A stretch of DNA of 64,000 nt from Isoetes taiwanensis (taxonomy: Eukaryota > Streptophyta > Lycopodiopsida > Isoetales > Isoetaceae): assembly GCA_021234155.1 (NCBI GenBank), contig JAJEKV010000030.1, positions 14,934,003-14,998,002 on the forward strand, in the 5' to 3' direction. Every line of letters starts with the position of its first letter. Position 1 is the first letter of the stretch. A program made the position numbers and the translations under genes. Below are positions 1 through 13,275 of the stretch, piece by piece. The notes under the pieces were generated by a model that saw only the letters and a program-made list of their open reading frames with translations, did no database searches and was not told the origin of the DNA.

Positions 1-3000
1 CCCGGTCGCGCTACCATAGGTGATGCGAGTAGCGATGTAGCGGTGTGTCGAGCATCTAAGATCGGTGTACCACCGCTTTCGGACATGGGCATATCTTTGG
101 GCACCATTTGGAGGGCATGGTGCTCATCCTCTATCACGTGCATCTCACAACACTGACATATCCTCTCCTCCCTGGGGATCCCGTGCCCGCCATTCACCCC
201 CCAGCGACCTGTTTCAATTCTGAGGTAATGGGAACCCGTCCTTATGGCAGCAATAGCTCTCCGTTTCTTCACAGAGATGTGTGCTTTCAAGTACCGATGG
301 GGTCCATGCTCAAGGCCGGGATTAATCTGAGCGTGATAGTGCTCTGTCTTGGGCTTTGCAAGAGTAGAGGCATCCCACAGGGTGGCAGCATAGCCCGCAT
401 CCAATTGCCCATTCTCGCAAGATCGAGAATGCGCCGGTGCCACCATCGTTGGTAATCCATAGACCACCTCCTAAACCATCCCTTACGATTGCTCGTGCCA
501 TACCCCTCTTCATTTGGGGGCCCTGCGTTAACAACACGGCACTGTGGGGGCAAGCGATGCTCATCCATCCCATCCACCTTATGGAAGCAAGTAAGATGCT
601 GCGCAAGATAGCGAATCTTTGTAAAGGCGGAACCCGCCTCTCATACAACAAAATCCGATACGGCATGCGGTGTCCTTCACTCCCAAGCTATATGTCAAGA
701 AAGCTTTACGCACCCTTTCCAACCTATCCCACGTGTTTTGCTAAGCGCTGGGCCCCAAACCTCCACCCCATATAGCAGCACCGGCTCGACCAAAGCCCTA
801 AAACAGGTGTGCTCTCCTCGCCCGACCACAGAGATCTATCCAGGCAACACGCTGCTTTTTTCGCATATAAAGCCTTCCGGCCTGCTGGCGGCTCTCCTCT
901 CCACACACTCATCCCACGGCATGTTAGTAGTGAAATCAATTCCCGGATACTTGAAGCTCCGCACCATCTCCACTTTCCCTCCCCCCGTAATATAACTCCA
1001 GGGATAGGGTGTTGCGAGGACGAGGATCGCGAAGCTTAGTTTTGTGCAAGTTCACTTTGTCATTCTGTTGCCCCCACGTAACCCACCGAGGGCATCCAAA
1101 TGCTTTGCATATCGCTGGGCCGTGTGGGCTAGCAAAGCTACATCATCCGCATATAGCAACCGGCTCACAGAGGTCGCCTCGAGATAATTGCACCCCCGCT
1201 CCCCATGGTGCCGCATCCACGTTCCAAGCTATCAATGTACAACCCAAAAGCGTTGGAGACAACGGGCAGCCCCCTTAACTCCCATAGTGCTAGCTACACG
1301 CCGATCTTCATAAGGCAAAGGCGGCATGAATCCCATCATAAAGTTGGTGCACCCCATTACGCAGCTCTCGTGGAACTCGCAAGTCTTGCAACCTCTCGCC
1401 ACAAAGCATGTCTCTCGGGGGCGGTATCATATGCGATCTTAAAATCTACAAAGCGACAATACAAGTCCAAAATGCACGCATTCCGGCTTGCCTCCATCAA
1501 CACTCTCAAAGTGAAGATATGGTCGATTCGTGGAGTGAGCCGGCGAAAGCTTTGCCTGGCCAATTGCCCGCACCCCCGCCTCCTCGGCCCACTTAGTGAG
1601 TTTCTTCTCCACCACCCCGCGGGAGCTTTGCAAACAAATGAGCTTACCATAATCATCCGGTAATTAGCGGCTCATCCTTATTACCGGCTTTATGCGGGGA
1701 ACAACCTTACTAACCATCCACTCTGGGGAGCCCTCATTTCGAGCACGGTTGATGATCACCGCCGGGGCCCTACCACAGATGGGCCACCCCATTTCAACGG
1801 CTTCGACTGCAGCCCTAGTAAATCCTTTGCCTTGCCATTCGCGGATGCACGAGACCTGGCTGGACATCCTCCCGCGTGGGAGCCGCGGCACCTCTCCTAC
1901 CGATCAGGGACCCGGCATTAGCTCACGGGGGTCATATAACTCCCCGCAAGCGGTGCATCCATTGCTCCACACTTACATTACCAGCCACCGGGCGCTTACG
2001 GTATAACACCTTACGCCAAAAGCTTTTTGGCTCGCCATGAGCATATCAAACAAGCGCCCCCGGGTTTTACGCCATGTATCTCCCCTTCTTGGCTTTTAGG
2101 AAGAGCTTATAGTCTTGCGGGGCTGTGGCGCAAGCGTGGATCTATGACCAGCCGCGGTGGCTCTTTAGAGCCTTGCAATCGACATCAAACCGCGGGTTCT
2201 CGGGGAAAATCGCGGCGGTGTCCCTCCTTAGAGGGCCCTTCAGCGCAAAGGAAGCCCCAAAGTACGCAAAACAACGCCCTCACCAGACCATGCACACCTG
2301 TCTTGCGATTGTGTAAAAGCTATCAAACCCCCGTAACTCCCGCGCACCAACACGATTCATATTGTCCCTCGCTTCGATGGCGTGGGATGTATGGTAACCC
2401 TCCCGCCCCTTTTGCGGTGTCTCCACTATTGAGTGCTCCCAATTGGCGTGACATAAAGCGGGTAGTGATCCGACAAAGCCTCCTCATCCCCCCGCGTGCT
2501 TGTGCCAATGGAGAAGTGTGTAACCATGTCAAGTCTTTCTGCTACCGAGCGAGAAGGTAATCCAACACACTAGCTCCCCATCCCCGCCTATCACTCCCCG
2601 CAAGTAACACCCCGAAAGTGTGGCCATCGCTGCATACCATTACAAATTACCATGTCAAAACCCGGCAGAGCTGGACCACCTGCGCCAAATAGTCTAGCCA
2701 CCATATCCCGGGAGTGCCGTGTATCTTTGAGTAGCGGCCGTCTCAAGCCAAAGCGGATCAGCATTAGCGTCACCTTGGAAGGTCACCGACCAAGAATCAA
2801 GGCCAGACGAGCATTGAAATCTCCTAGCAAAAACACCTGTCCCTGCTTGTCTATAGCGGTCTATGTCATCATCTGAGTTCCCTATCACGGCATCACGGAC
2901 ATGCGGTTCCGCATCATGTACACGGTAGAACTTAGAGCCCGCGCATGGGGAATGTAGCGGCTAGTAAGAAATAATGGGACATGACCGGGCTCTAATACCA

Positions 3001-4380
3001 TTACCCACATGTAGCGGTTAAATGCATCGGACTTACGAAGTGTGATCTTGCATGCTAAAGGCGTCCCTAAAGTAGCAAGCCACTCCACCGTACCCGCGTC
3101 GCCATGGGCTCATTAGCAAGTGAGAAATGCCGATATCCTCGAATGTCGGCAATCGATGCCCTTCATACTCCCATGTCTCCTGCGGGGAAGAGGATGTCCA
3201 TGTGCTGCCGCGATCCCATTCAAGCCACGCCCTTACGCCCGGGAAGCCCCTACAATTCCGAGGGAAACAATGCGAAGACACTTTCCCTATGCCGACTGCA
3301 AGGGCCGTGTGGACCCATCTCGAGTGCGAGGGGCTGGCGTGGTTGGAATAACTTCGGGCAGCCTGGCGATGGGACCACGATGGATGTGCTGCGGTTGTGG
3401 AAGGCCTCAATCCGCCCTCTCCTTGGCCTCATCGGCCCGATGTTCCTGACCGCTCTCGCCCCTGCTGGCCCAATTTGTTCGTGGGAATGCCGCCTCGCGA
3501 ATCGTGTCGACGAGGAGGCACATATACCTTCATCTTGCCATTAACCAAACCAGCAGCCCCTCCGGCTTTGTCGAATCTCTCTTATCTTGACCAACTCTTG
3601 GCTTCTTTCCCGTTGTTGCAATTGGCGTGAGATCCGGATCCGGTATATGGATGTACCTTTCAAGTTTAATCGAGTGCGGTGCAACAACAAAGATTTTGCC
3701 TCCCAATCCAAGGCGCAAACTTAACTAGCCGAGGTCTCATGCTCGGTCCTCCGGACCCTGATTGGACTCTTGATAACCAAAATTTGTAATTGGAGCTTTG
3801 CAAGTACCGGGGTGGTAAGCTTACGGCAAATCCTGCGCCTTGCTCCTCCGGCAATCCCCGCACAATAAGGTTGAGGCGGCGTGCCTGGATGTCTTGCTCC
3901 TCATGAAGTACCCGCCTGATTCCCTGAGCCACCTCGGCCTGCGGTATAGGGGTGCTGGTGCGATGGCTGTGGTGCACTCGGACTCGTTGCACCTCCATTC
4001 GAGGTCCCGCATCTCTTCTTGCGTAAGTGGGCCATATGGTTCTCTATATGTAAGCATCTTCGACATCTCACGCCTTATGCGCTTTTGCTTCATCAAGGAA
4101 TTGGAGCCTGCCCCGCACCGCTTCCACATCCTTTTCCTTAGCATCTATCCGACCAGCCATGCTTGTGACTTGTACAATCTGCTGCAGCAACCCCTTCATG
4201 TCAGCCCGTGCTTGCGCCATGTCTTCCATCCACTGCTGGTGGACCTTATCCAAGCGGTGCCCCATCTCCGTGACTAGCTGCGTTGTTGCTTGTATCTCCC
4301 CTCTTATCTGGTCATTAGCCTTTTGGGCTCCCCTGCAATCATAATCCCCGAGCCGAACTTCCACAAGGGAGAGAAGTCCC
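1..4380 (-). mobile_element. Decayed LINE (non-LTR retrotransposon), cut by window edge
   Basis: A GC-rich non-LTR retrotransposon read on the minus strand from about 4,380 down to base 1. In order it shows a coiled-coil ORF1-like stretch (4,364-4,068), an ORF1 segment with the motif RRLNLIVRGLPEEQ (about 3,880), and an endonuclease segment with QETWEYEGHRLP (about 3,170). The reverse transcriptase region follows, with IDHIFTLRVLMEASRN and LYCRFVDF (about 1,530-1,420), and then a cysteine-rich post-RT motif RICQCCEMHVIEDEHHALQ (about 170-115). The frames are broken repeatedly, so this is a dead copy. The 3' untranslated region would lie left of the window. The same family recurs near 13.3, 17-19 and 49.4 kb. 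The element class is firm from motif order; the clade is not determined. Confidence 0.8.
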
Positions 4381-5051
4381 TTGGCTTTGAAATGTATTAT
4401 TTTCTTTTGTAGATGAAGGGAGGTGTATTAACCAAGTCACTAAACCACTTCACAGTTCCTTCTCCCATGGATATTGCAATGTTCTTGATGCAAGCTGCTA
4501 CTTGAAAAATGTTGGATATGCTAATTTTTCTTGTTATGATGCTAAAGGTAACATGCTTTGTGATGCAGGACATTGTTGATCAGACATTACTGAATCTTTC
4601 TCCGGTCAAACTTAACCTAAGAACAAGCTTGAGCATGAGATGGGACAGGAAAATAATTATCTATTGAATTAGTATCTGGCATCTTAATTGTTTACTATCA
4701 AACTGTAGTCAATCTGGGCCCTTGAAAAGCTAATTGGTGTTATGTCCCTAGCACTGATCCATTTTGGCTTGTAGAAGTAGAAAAAGAAGATATTACAATA
4801 TTTAGATAGGATACACAAGTGTTCGGAGCCAGCGTACGAAAAAGTATATATTCTGAACCTCATTTAGTTAGAGTGGTATAAACTATTTTGCGTGGAATTT
4901 AATTTATGCTTTTTGTTTATATTGTTTCAAAGCATGTTACATGATTATCTCATTGTTTTCGGAACATTTTAAGATCTTGCAATAGATGTTCAGGGCGAAA
5001 TAATTGTACCTTATAAAACCTGTAACTTTCAAGCTATTTACAAGCCCATAT
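4381..5051. other. Non-coding interval
   Basis: AT-rich sequence between the first LINE and the hAT element. I see no supported gene, RNA or repeat here. Confidence 0.5.
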
Positions 5052-7273
5052 CACTAAGGCAGTGTTGTTTACGTACCCATATTTTACGTTTACATACGTC
5101 CCGTACCTTCCTCACAGTACTATACGTACTATACCTATAAGTTGACAGGTCAAATTGAGCTCTTGTTTTATTAATACCGACAATCATGGGAAATAATTCT
5201 CCTGCCTCCCAGTTCATTGCTTTCTGGCTTAATTCCTCTTATCCTACTGGACATCCCTCTCTTAATGGCTTGGAATAAAATTCGACCTAGAGAAACAATT
5301 TCTTAGATGCCACTATGAGCACAAATCTATTTTGGTCACCAATTTTTTCTGATCAATATTCCAACATTATGGCCATTAAGCATAAAGATCTATAATAAAT
5401 GGTCTAGCAAGGGAGTCACTGCCATTAAAGATCTCTATAGAGGTAATAATTCTTTCATAACTTGGACTGCTTTGAAGTCTGTCCTTAGGGGTACCTCCGG
5501 TGATAAGAAGCTTTTTGCTCACTTCAAGAATATTTTGGCTCCCTTTAATAATTTCAGTGACTTCAATAAATCGATAGGTTGCTCCATAAATGGTAAGACT
5601 GTTTACAGGGTCAAAGAAATTTATTCCTTGATTAATGTTTTTTTTTGAAGAACGTGTTTTACTTCATATTATACACTCAAAATATTACAAAGTACTTCCA
5701 GAAGTAAGAAATGTCCCTGAAGCATCAATCACTTTTAGATGATCACTCCATATTGGAATTTTAATACGATCAGGCCAATTGGAGATTGCTGATGCTCCAG
5801 TTAAAGCTATGCAGAAATGGTCCTTAGATCAATCCCAAGTTCTGTCTATTTTTTAAAATGTTTGGAACTCTTATTGCACCCCAAAAATTTGCTTCTTTAT
5901 CTGGTTGATTGCACAAAAGAGTCTCACAAATTTGGTTTCTTTATCTAGAAGATGCAATGTTTCTTCTATTTGTAATTCTGGATGCCTTCAGGACGAGAAT
6001 TTAGAGCATATCTTCCTTTGTCCTAAACTGAGACCTTTTTGGACCTGGTTCTTAAACAAGATTGGTTTATATCTGAAAAACAGGAACTTCAATAACATTA
6101 TCCATTTCCTCCAACAAGGTGACACTTTTGCTAACACCCTTGTGCACACTGCCTTGTGGAACATTTGGAAATCTAGGAACAGGGTCCTCTATGCTTCTAA
6201 ACCTCTTTCTATTTTCTGGATCAAAATGCATTTTCAGTTAGATATTGAAGCCATTGCCATTGTTAGATATTGGAGACAGATATAACAGTTGCTGGAATTC
6301 CATTGGGCTATGCAGGGGCCATTTTGATTTATTTGCTTCCTCTTTCAATGTTATTGATTCTAATGCTCCATATTCTGATTGTGACAGAATATTTAATGTT
6401 TCTTAAGGGGGAAGGTGCCACAAGGCTGGACACAGACATTGACAGCTATGAGATATCCCTGCATCAAAGTCAGCAAGTTGGTAAAAAATTAACCTTGAAG
6501 CAATTATGTGAGATGACAGATGAGTTCTTAAAAGAGGTTGAAAGTTCTAGGACAAGAGAAGCAGTATGGGCAAAAATTTATACCAGAGAATTCATGCAGA
6601 TGCATATTTTGTTTGAGTTCCTGTTTAATACTCACTTCAGCATGACAGAAAGACAATTATGTAGGTACAGGGAAATGTATACTACAGCCATAAGCTTCTG
6701 ACAGACTTATATGGTACCTTACTTCTACTTATAGGGAAAGGAAAGCCTAACAATGCTACTTATGCAAAATGACAAAGGCAAAGGCAGTTACATTCAGGGT
6801 TCTACAGCAGAGTTCTATCAGCACTACAATGAATGGTTCAACAACAATCTTGACAGCCAAAACTAAACCATCAATCCTTTATTACAGTCTTCCATTTTGT
6901 CCTTCAAATACTCTCATTTTCATCAACGATGCTTATCCTCATGATTTCCATAAATCAACTTTTGAAGATCATGGTTGGTATTTTTGTTTGCTTTTACAGG
7001 AGTTCGAGGACAGAGACTTGAAGACTTATTACTGAAGATTTGTTTGCAAGAATTAGAACTCCACTACATAATCCACTTCGGATCTTCTGAGATACAATTC
7101 AGATATTGTTGAAATATTATCACTACTGCTATCACTATCTTCATACTATTATTATTGTTTCTCTTTGATGCTCATTAAGAGTATCAAATTTTCTCCTTTG
7201 TCATGCTTTTTCATAGTGTGGCAAAAGGATTGTATGGCTTTATCTAATTAATGAAAAAATCTACCCGTACTCT

Positions 7274-7308
<35 letters not shown>

Positions 7309-8126
7309 GTACTTAAAGTATTAATACGTACAGTACGTATGTTACGTACTTAAAAAAAAAAGGCGTCCAAATGACGTTAGACTAATAGAATTGGTAAAAT
7401 TATACATTAGGAAAAATACATTATTATATATTATAGAATAGGAGTAAAAAACACATTAGGAGACTTTAGACATTAGGGAAATTATGGAATTGTAGTTTAA
7501 AGAAAAACAATCTTCTTGCAAATAGAAATCCAAAACCTCTGCGTTTTCCCCCTCTTTCTTCTTACCCTAGCCGCCGAATCAGAATGGAGATGGAGATGCA
7601 GACCAACCTTTCTCCTTGTTTTCTCATGGCAGGAGGCATACCTTCTCCTTAATACTTCAGTAGCTTGCATTCATGCCAAGAAAGAAATACAAAGGTCGGC
7701 GGCGGTTAATAGCTTCGGATGCAACAAACAAACAACAATTACTTAAATTTATTTGTCTGTGGATGTAGATTGCAAACTAGAATATATCACTCTTAAATAA
7801 ATATATTTTGGGTTGAAACTTTGAGAAATACTTAATTTTCTAAAGTAACATATTCTGGTTCATTATTTAAAACTTGAAGTTCTTCATACTAGTTGTTACT
7901 GCAACTATTTCAACTGCAATACAAGAAATAATAGTTCTAAAAAATTACAGGAAGTACTTAACGTACTACGTAAAGTACATATTTTACGTATTTAATAAGT
8001 ATTTTATAATTCCAAAAAACGTATTTGAAGTAGTTTTTAAATGAGGGGTATACATACGGTATTAATACGTTAAGTATGTATAATACCCGTACCGTACTAA
8101 ACGTACCTGACAACACTGCACTAAGG
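5052..8126. mobile_element. hAT-type DNA transposon with 8-bp target duplication
   Basis: The element spans 5,060-8,118. Both ends begin CAGTGTTG when read inward, and it is flanked by a perfect 8-bp duplication CACTAAGG at 5,052-5,059 and 8,119-8,126. An 8-bp duplication with CAGTG-type ends is characteristic of hAT transposons. Both ends are dense in ACGTAC/GTACGT motifs (5,070-5,150, 7,305-7,360, 7,950-8,110), which fit subterminal transposase-binding repeats. No hAT transposase domain was seen, so it is non-autonomous. About 2.1 kb of the interior is a nested LINE. An exon-like piece near 7,516-7,746 lacks recognisable homology. Confidence 0.82.
5170..7306 (+). mobile_element. LINE fragment nested in the hAT element
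   Basis: A plus-strand LINE 3' part. Coding remnants from about 5,270 to 5,640 (WNKIRPRET, TAIKDLYRGNNSFITWTALK) resemble the region after the reverse transcriptase in plant LINEs. The frame at 5,905-6,285 carries a zf-RVT-like motif with ENLEHIFLCPKLRPFW and ALWNIWKSRNRVLY. A poly(A) run of about 30 at 7,277-7,306 marks the 3' end. It is truncated at the 5' side and interrupted near 5,640. It lies wholly between the hAT ends, so it inserted after the hAT element. The exact 5' boundary and its target duplication could not be set. Confidence 0.65.
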
Positions 8127-8860
8127 AAAAATGTGCACCAAGTATTTAATATTGAAAGGTAGGCATTGCAATTTTGTTTCTTGCATGAATTTCATTCTCA
8201 GAGTCTAAATATCACCCATGTTGCGCGTATGATGCTCTCAAAATCCACTCGCCAAGAAATAGTCTCCACTCAACATTTGTTAATATTGAAATAGAAACAC
8301 ATATTGTTTTTAATTGGATGGATCTTATTCATGATCTAAATACCACCTATATTTAGCTTGTGGTACTTTTTTAATCCCCTTGCAAGCTACTCAATTCCAC
8401 TTATGAGTTGGTGTTCTCTCTTAGTTCAAGATAAACCTGGTACTCTCTCAAGCAGCTATATGATATACATTAAGCCCATAATATATATGATATACATTAA
8501 GCCCAGAATATACATTGAGCCTGGGCAAACTCTAATATACATTGAGCCTGAAGCGAATTGTAATTTTAATGGTGGCACTGATTCTACGCAATTTCGACAC
8601 AAAATTAACTAACTATGACTTAATTTTGACTCTATTAAGTTTACCCAATTCGTTTGGTATTGCGGGAGGGTGGTGGGAACTATGATTCTGGTATTGTATT
8701 GTATAGAAAACCGTATATATTGCCATATTTGAGGAGCTTAATGTCATTTAGAGGTCATGTTGCTTTTTTGGGTTTTTAGATAAGTTATCTTTGGAAAGGT
8801 GAAGAAGAATAAAATAAAAATTGGAGGCCTTTTTTTTTAGGGTGGATAAGAAGGGATGCT
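8127..8860. other. Non-coding interval
   Basis: AT-rich sequence. A short local repeat of ATATACATTAAGCCC/ATATACATTGAGCC units occurs at about 8,463-8,550. No gene is supported. Confidence 0.45.
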
Positions 8861-9320
8861 CCCTTCTTTTTTTTTGGCAAGGGCAGCGGAGCAGAGGCAG
8901 AGGGCATTTAGGCGGAGAGGGCGGCTTGATACAGCAAATGCATCAATGGAGGCTTCTGGCACAAATGGGCGGCTTGATGCAGCAAATGCCTGAATGGAAG
9001 GTTGTGCGCGGAGCAGAGGCGGAGAGCAGAGAAGGCGGCTTGAGCAGAGAGATGGAGCAGAGAGCAGAGAGTAGAGAGCAGAGAGCAGAGAGCAGAGAAC
9101 AGAGAGCAGAGAGGGCGGCTTGAAGCCCACAGATGCTATGGTGGATGAAGCCCACAGATGCTATGGCGGTTGAAGCCATCGGCTATGGCGGATGATGGCA
9201 TATCCCCTAGTGGCAGGGCTAATTTGTGGCATGTCGGCTTTGCTGCTGTTTGCTTGTAGCATTTAGGCATCTGAATGCCTTGCTTTGCTGCTGCTTGCTT
9301 GTAGCATTTATGCAGGATAG
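8861..9320. repeat. Imperfect local repeats (GGCGGCTTGA, AGAGAGC)
   Basis: The 10-mer GGCGGCTTGA recurs near 8,921, 8,971, 9,032 and 9,114. An (AGAGAGC)-like microsatellite occupies about 9,055-9,112, and ATGCTATGG/TGAAGCC units repeat at 9,130-9,200. Long open frames on both strands here are low-complexity artefacts of the repeat and are not called as genes. Confidence 0.6.
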
Positions 9321-9339
9321 GTAAGATGGCATTAGAAGG

Positions 9340-9415
9340 GTTCTGGTGAGGCCAGGATGGCCCGGAGGTTCGAATCCTCCAGCCCTGGTGTAAACAGCCA
9401 TGTCTGTACATTGTA
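9340..9415 (+). repeat. tRNA-derived (SINE-like) fragment candidate
   Basis: Contains GGTTCGAATCC at 9,367-9,377, a perfect RNA polymerase III B-box/T-arm sequence. It sits inside a 5-bp T-stem GGAGG/CCTCC. No matching acceptor stem or anticodon arm is present, so it is not a tRNA gene. It may be a SINE remnant or chance. Confidence 0.3.
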
Positions 9416-9599
9416 CAGGTGCATCCAGTTGCTATGAAGATGATTGATTCCGAGATTGCACAAGATTGATTTTGGCAGCAGGATTCATTCAAGCACTTCG
9501 AAATTTTGGATTGACTGTAGGATTAATTGGGGGAACAATGCACGGTCGATTGGGGCAGTTTGGCTTAGCACAGGCAGTCTGGTTTAGCAGGGAGACCAA

Positions 9600-9870
9600 T
9601 AGCCATGGATCTGGCACAATACTAGGAATATGCCGCCAATCAATGGCTACCAATCGAGTTGAATAAAAAAGCCATAATATACTTCCACTGCAATTCCGCT
9701 TCACATAGCGCCAATGGTCATGTGCTTTAATTCTGCACCTTTGAAATTTGCATGGGCCAGCAGCCTGGAAAAAATAGACGGCCCTTCATCTGGCATAAAA
9801 TGAGGAATATTCCTCCCATCAAGGGCCACAATTGAAAAATGAAAACATCATAACACTACTAGCAAACAAT
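9600..9870. repeat. Diverged ~180-bp duplication
   Basis: The segment at 9,609-9,678 (ATCTGGCACAATACTAGGAA...) reappears in diverged form at about 9,789-9,856 (ATCTGGCATAAAATGAGGAA...). It is non-coding. Confidence 0.4.
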
Positions 9871-10319
9871 AAAAATTTTGGATTACATACTAAAAAACCC
9901 TCTAAACCCTTCCAAAAAAAACAAGGTGCTGCGCACGGAGGGGCACCCTCCATGGCCGGAGGGTGAAGTGGCTTAAATCATACTTGAAAGTCATGTTTTT
10001 ACAATAAATCAAAATTGCTATTTTAAAACATTGATATTTTGGTGATGGTATCCATTTGCATCACTAACTCCTCCTTAGATGTTGAGCTCTTACCTTTCCT
10101 CTCAAGACCTTTCCCAAAGGTGACTTGGCATATAAGGCCTACATTCTTTTAGGCCTTTATGGGCTATGCTCAAGGAGCCCTCCCCAAGCGGCTGCGACTG
10201 CTAGATCTTTCATAAATTCTAGCTCAAATCGTAATAGTCTACCGGGGTAAAATACAACTGACCTGAGTTGTAACGATCGCATAAGTGGCTGAACCATACA
10301 CATAATCAACCGCCCACGT

Positions 10320-10800
10320 CCACCACACAGCTCATTAACCACACAGGTTCACCATACAACTCTACCACAAAGACCATCTAGCTCCACTACAAAGATCCAC
10401 CATATAGGTCCTATGATCTCTCTACACAGATCCAAATCCACATATCCTTGATTCATCACATAGACCACTCATCTCCACCACAAGGCACACAGGTCGTTTA
10501 CCTGTCTACACAGATCCAGATCCATTTATCCTTCGTGATTGCATTTTAGATCATAATTGTAACAACCCACTGAGATAAAAAAAAAACAAATGGCCTCAAA
10601 GACGACTGGCTCAGTTATAAGATCCATATATTCTTGCTCCACCACACAGACCACACATCTCCACCACAACACCACACAGCTTCACTACACAGGCCCCTTG
10701 ATCTTTTTGCACAGATCCAAATCCATACATCCTTGGTGACTGTATTTCAGATCATAATTGTAACAACCCAGGGGATAAAAGACAACTGGCCTCAATTGCT
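10320..10800. repeat. Diverged tandem repeat, period ~202 bp
   Basis: The block 10,507-10,578, with CACAGATCCAGATCCAT and AGATCATAATTGTAACAACC, recurs at 10,709-10,780. A shorter third match lies near 10,423-10,450. CCACCACA-rich spacers lie between. No coding capacity is supported. Confidence 0.55.
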
Positions 10801-13275
10801 AATAAGCTTAAGAGCACTAGATGGTTCTGACCCATCACTTGTTGTTGGTCATTCATCTTCATGTAGACAATCTTACCCAAGGCATCTCCAATTTATGATA
10901 CTTCATATCCCTCTTACCCCATTTTACATTAACTGATCCACCTTCAGATGCGAGGTCGCCAGAGACCTCGGTTGTCGCAGATGATATGTACCCTGCTTCC
11001 CCATTTCTTTATGTTGCATGGCATCTAACAACAGCATTGGGTATAGCTACTTGCATTGAGATAATAAATGAAAAGTTGTTACGGTATAATGTAACGACCT
11101 TCAACTTGATGATTCCTCAAGAGAGAAGTATCACCATCTAGCTTATGAAGTCACGTATTGGAGAACAGATAAGCCAAATTTGGACATATGAATCAATCTT
11201 ATTAATTTGGAAGTTTCCGGCATGGAGGAAAATATTTTTGGATTTTTTTTTTAAACCGATTTCCTAAGATTTTGAGGCTTTCAGACGCTGAAAAAAAAAG
11301 TCGAGCAATCCAAAAATTAAACTGCTTTGCGAATTTATTTGTCTTGGCTGGAGCTTATCCGCTGAAGAGGAGAGGTCATCCAGTTCTGCATGGTAGTTAG
11401 GCCACCTCATCGACTCCAATCCGAATACGCTTTGATCATCTGTGACTCTTTCAGTGCATGGATTTGGACTTATGTTTTGCTTCATATCTCAAACTGTAAG
11501 TAATGCTTATGTTTTCCTTTTTGAGATATGTTCATCTCCACAATGCCATCATTATTGCTTTTGCCCTTCTAATTACAGTTTCATGCTTTCTTGCAATAAG
11601 GTCGCAGCAATATGTTTTATGTCTGCCATTTTATGTGTTTGTTGTTGATTCACGTCTTCGTTGCTGCTGGAGAGATATTCCAACATAACCTGCAAAACAC
11701 TTAGGCTTTACACTGGTAACATGTTTATCTATCACATTCCCTGGAAGGCTGCAACCCCTAACAACACATCATCAGGTATAAGAAAATTATTGCAGTTGTT
11801 TTGAATTTCATGGGCAGTAATGTATTTCAGTGGTTTGAAAATTATATATTTCTTTGCTTCATAATATTTATTCATGTAGCATTACTTTTTATTGGACTTA
11901 AATGTTTTGGACATACAATAGTCATATCTACAGTTTCTAAAAACCTTCTTAACATCTTTCATTTGTAGGGCATTTTCTAGCCAATGTTTCCAGATTTAAC
12001 TTTGTATAAGTCATGCCCCACTGTTAGGCTCTGATATTTGTTTTTTGCAAAGTTCGATTGGCTGCAGATTCCATTTGATAGTATATGGTTGTTATCCAGT
12101 TGCATTTAGCCAGTTATATTTAGCTTCAACATCTCTCTTTTGGGGACTTACTATATCTCAAAGGCAAAGCGGCACATTCTACAAATCAATAGCTATCCAT
12201 GTGATGCAAGAGGTAAACAATTTTAAACAAAACGCTTTCTTATTGGTTTATATGTGATTTATTGATGCTCCATGACCCCATGTTTCTATGAAGAAAATTA
12301 TTGCTGGAACCCCTTCAGTTAAAGACAGCACTTTGATATTCTACAGAGTTTTATTATCTGCAGATTTTTTTGCCGGTATATGGCAGTTATCCAGTTGCAT
12401 TTAGAGCAACTAAATTTGGCTTTAACATCTTTCTTTAAAGTTCTATAGATATCTATTTGGACTAGAACTTCCCACTGCCAAAGATCAAGGACAATTTCTG
12501 CATATTGATTTCTATGTCATCATGATAAGAAACGTTTTTGTGAGTACCAAATCCAGGGTTCTTATGTCTAATATCAATCTATCTTTTCTTGAGTGTAATT
12601 TCAGTTCCATCGAGTTACCCTGTGAGAAACAACTGGGGTTTGGACGTGTAATTTACAATTTTGTTTGCTCAAGTTCTTAAAGCATTCATATTGGTCTCCA
12701 CTCGGTGTGCAGCGGCAGCCAAATGTTTTTTGTAAGTACTAGAGTTCATGACATGGTCTGAATTTTGTTTATCTCATGGAATATGAAATATCTACTTCTC
12801 CCATGTCATCAAAAGAGTGTTTTCTAGCTTCTTCCATGCCAAGCTCTAGGCATTGCATGCAGGAGTATGGCTTTAGCCGATTTTCTTTCAAGTTTTTCTT
12901 CATGTCTAGCATTGCTTAAACTGAGATCTTGCAACATACTTTGAATATTTTGATTGCTGATGTAACATATTGTGTAATTTGATGTTCATTTTGGGCCCCT
13001 TGGTTTGAAATTATGTTGGTTGTTTATTAGGTACAGGTTGCATTATTTTTCAACTAATGTTTGAGCATGCTCCTTTGTTGCAAGTTATTTTGGACCTGTC
13101 CTTCTATAGGTTACTTAATTACCAACCATTTTTAGAAGTGGATAGTATTTTCCAATATCACTTTGGGAGTTAACACAAAAAATTATTATTTTGATTAATT
13201 TGATAATTTGTTGCATCGACATGCATTTTAGCTTCATCGGATGCCAGATATCCCAAGGCAATTGCATGGATTTGG
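10801..13275. other. Interval without supported gene
   Basis: AT-rich, intron-like sequence. A short minus-strand frame at 11,264-11,485 (GLESMRWPNYHAELDDLSSS...) has ordinary protein composition but no recognised homology. The sequence could be introns of a broken gene to which the RCC1-like exon at 14.6 kb also belongs, but nothing proves this. Confidence 0.4.

Noticed and set aside
108-4344. Many plus-strand frames in the first 4.4 kb
   Set aside because: They lie antisense to a recognisable LINE on the minus strand and show no domain of their own; high GC reduces stop frequency.
9340-9415. tRNA gene
   Set aside because: Only the T-arm-like B-box is present; acceptor, D and anticodon arms do not form.
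8821-9492. Overlapping frames on both strands around the AGAGAGC tract
   Set aside because: Low-complexity repeat translation without a domain.
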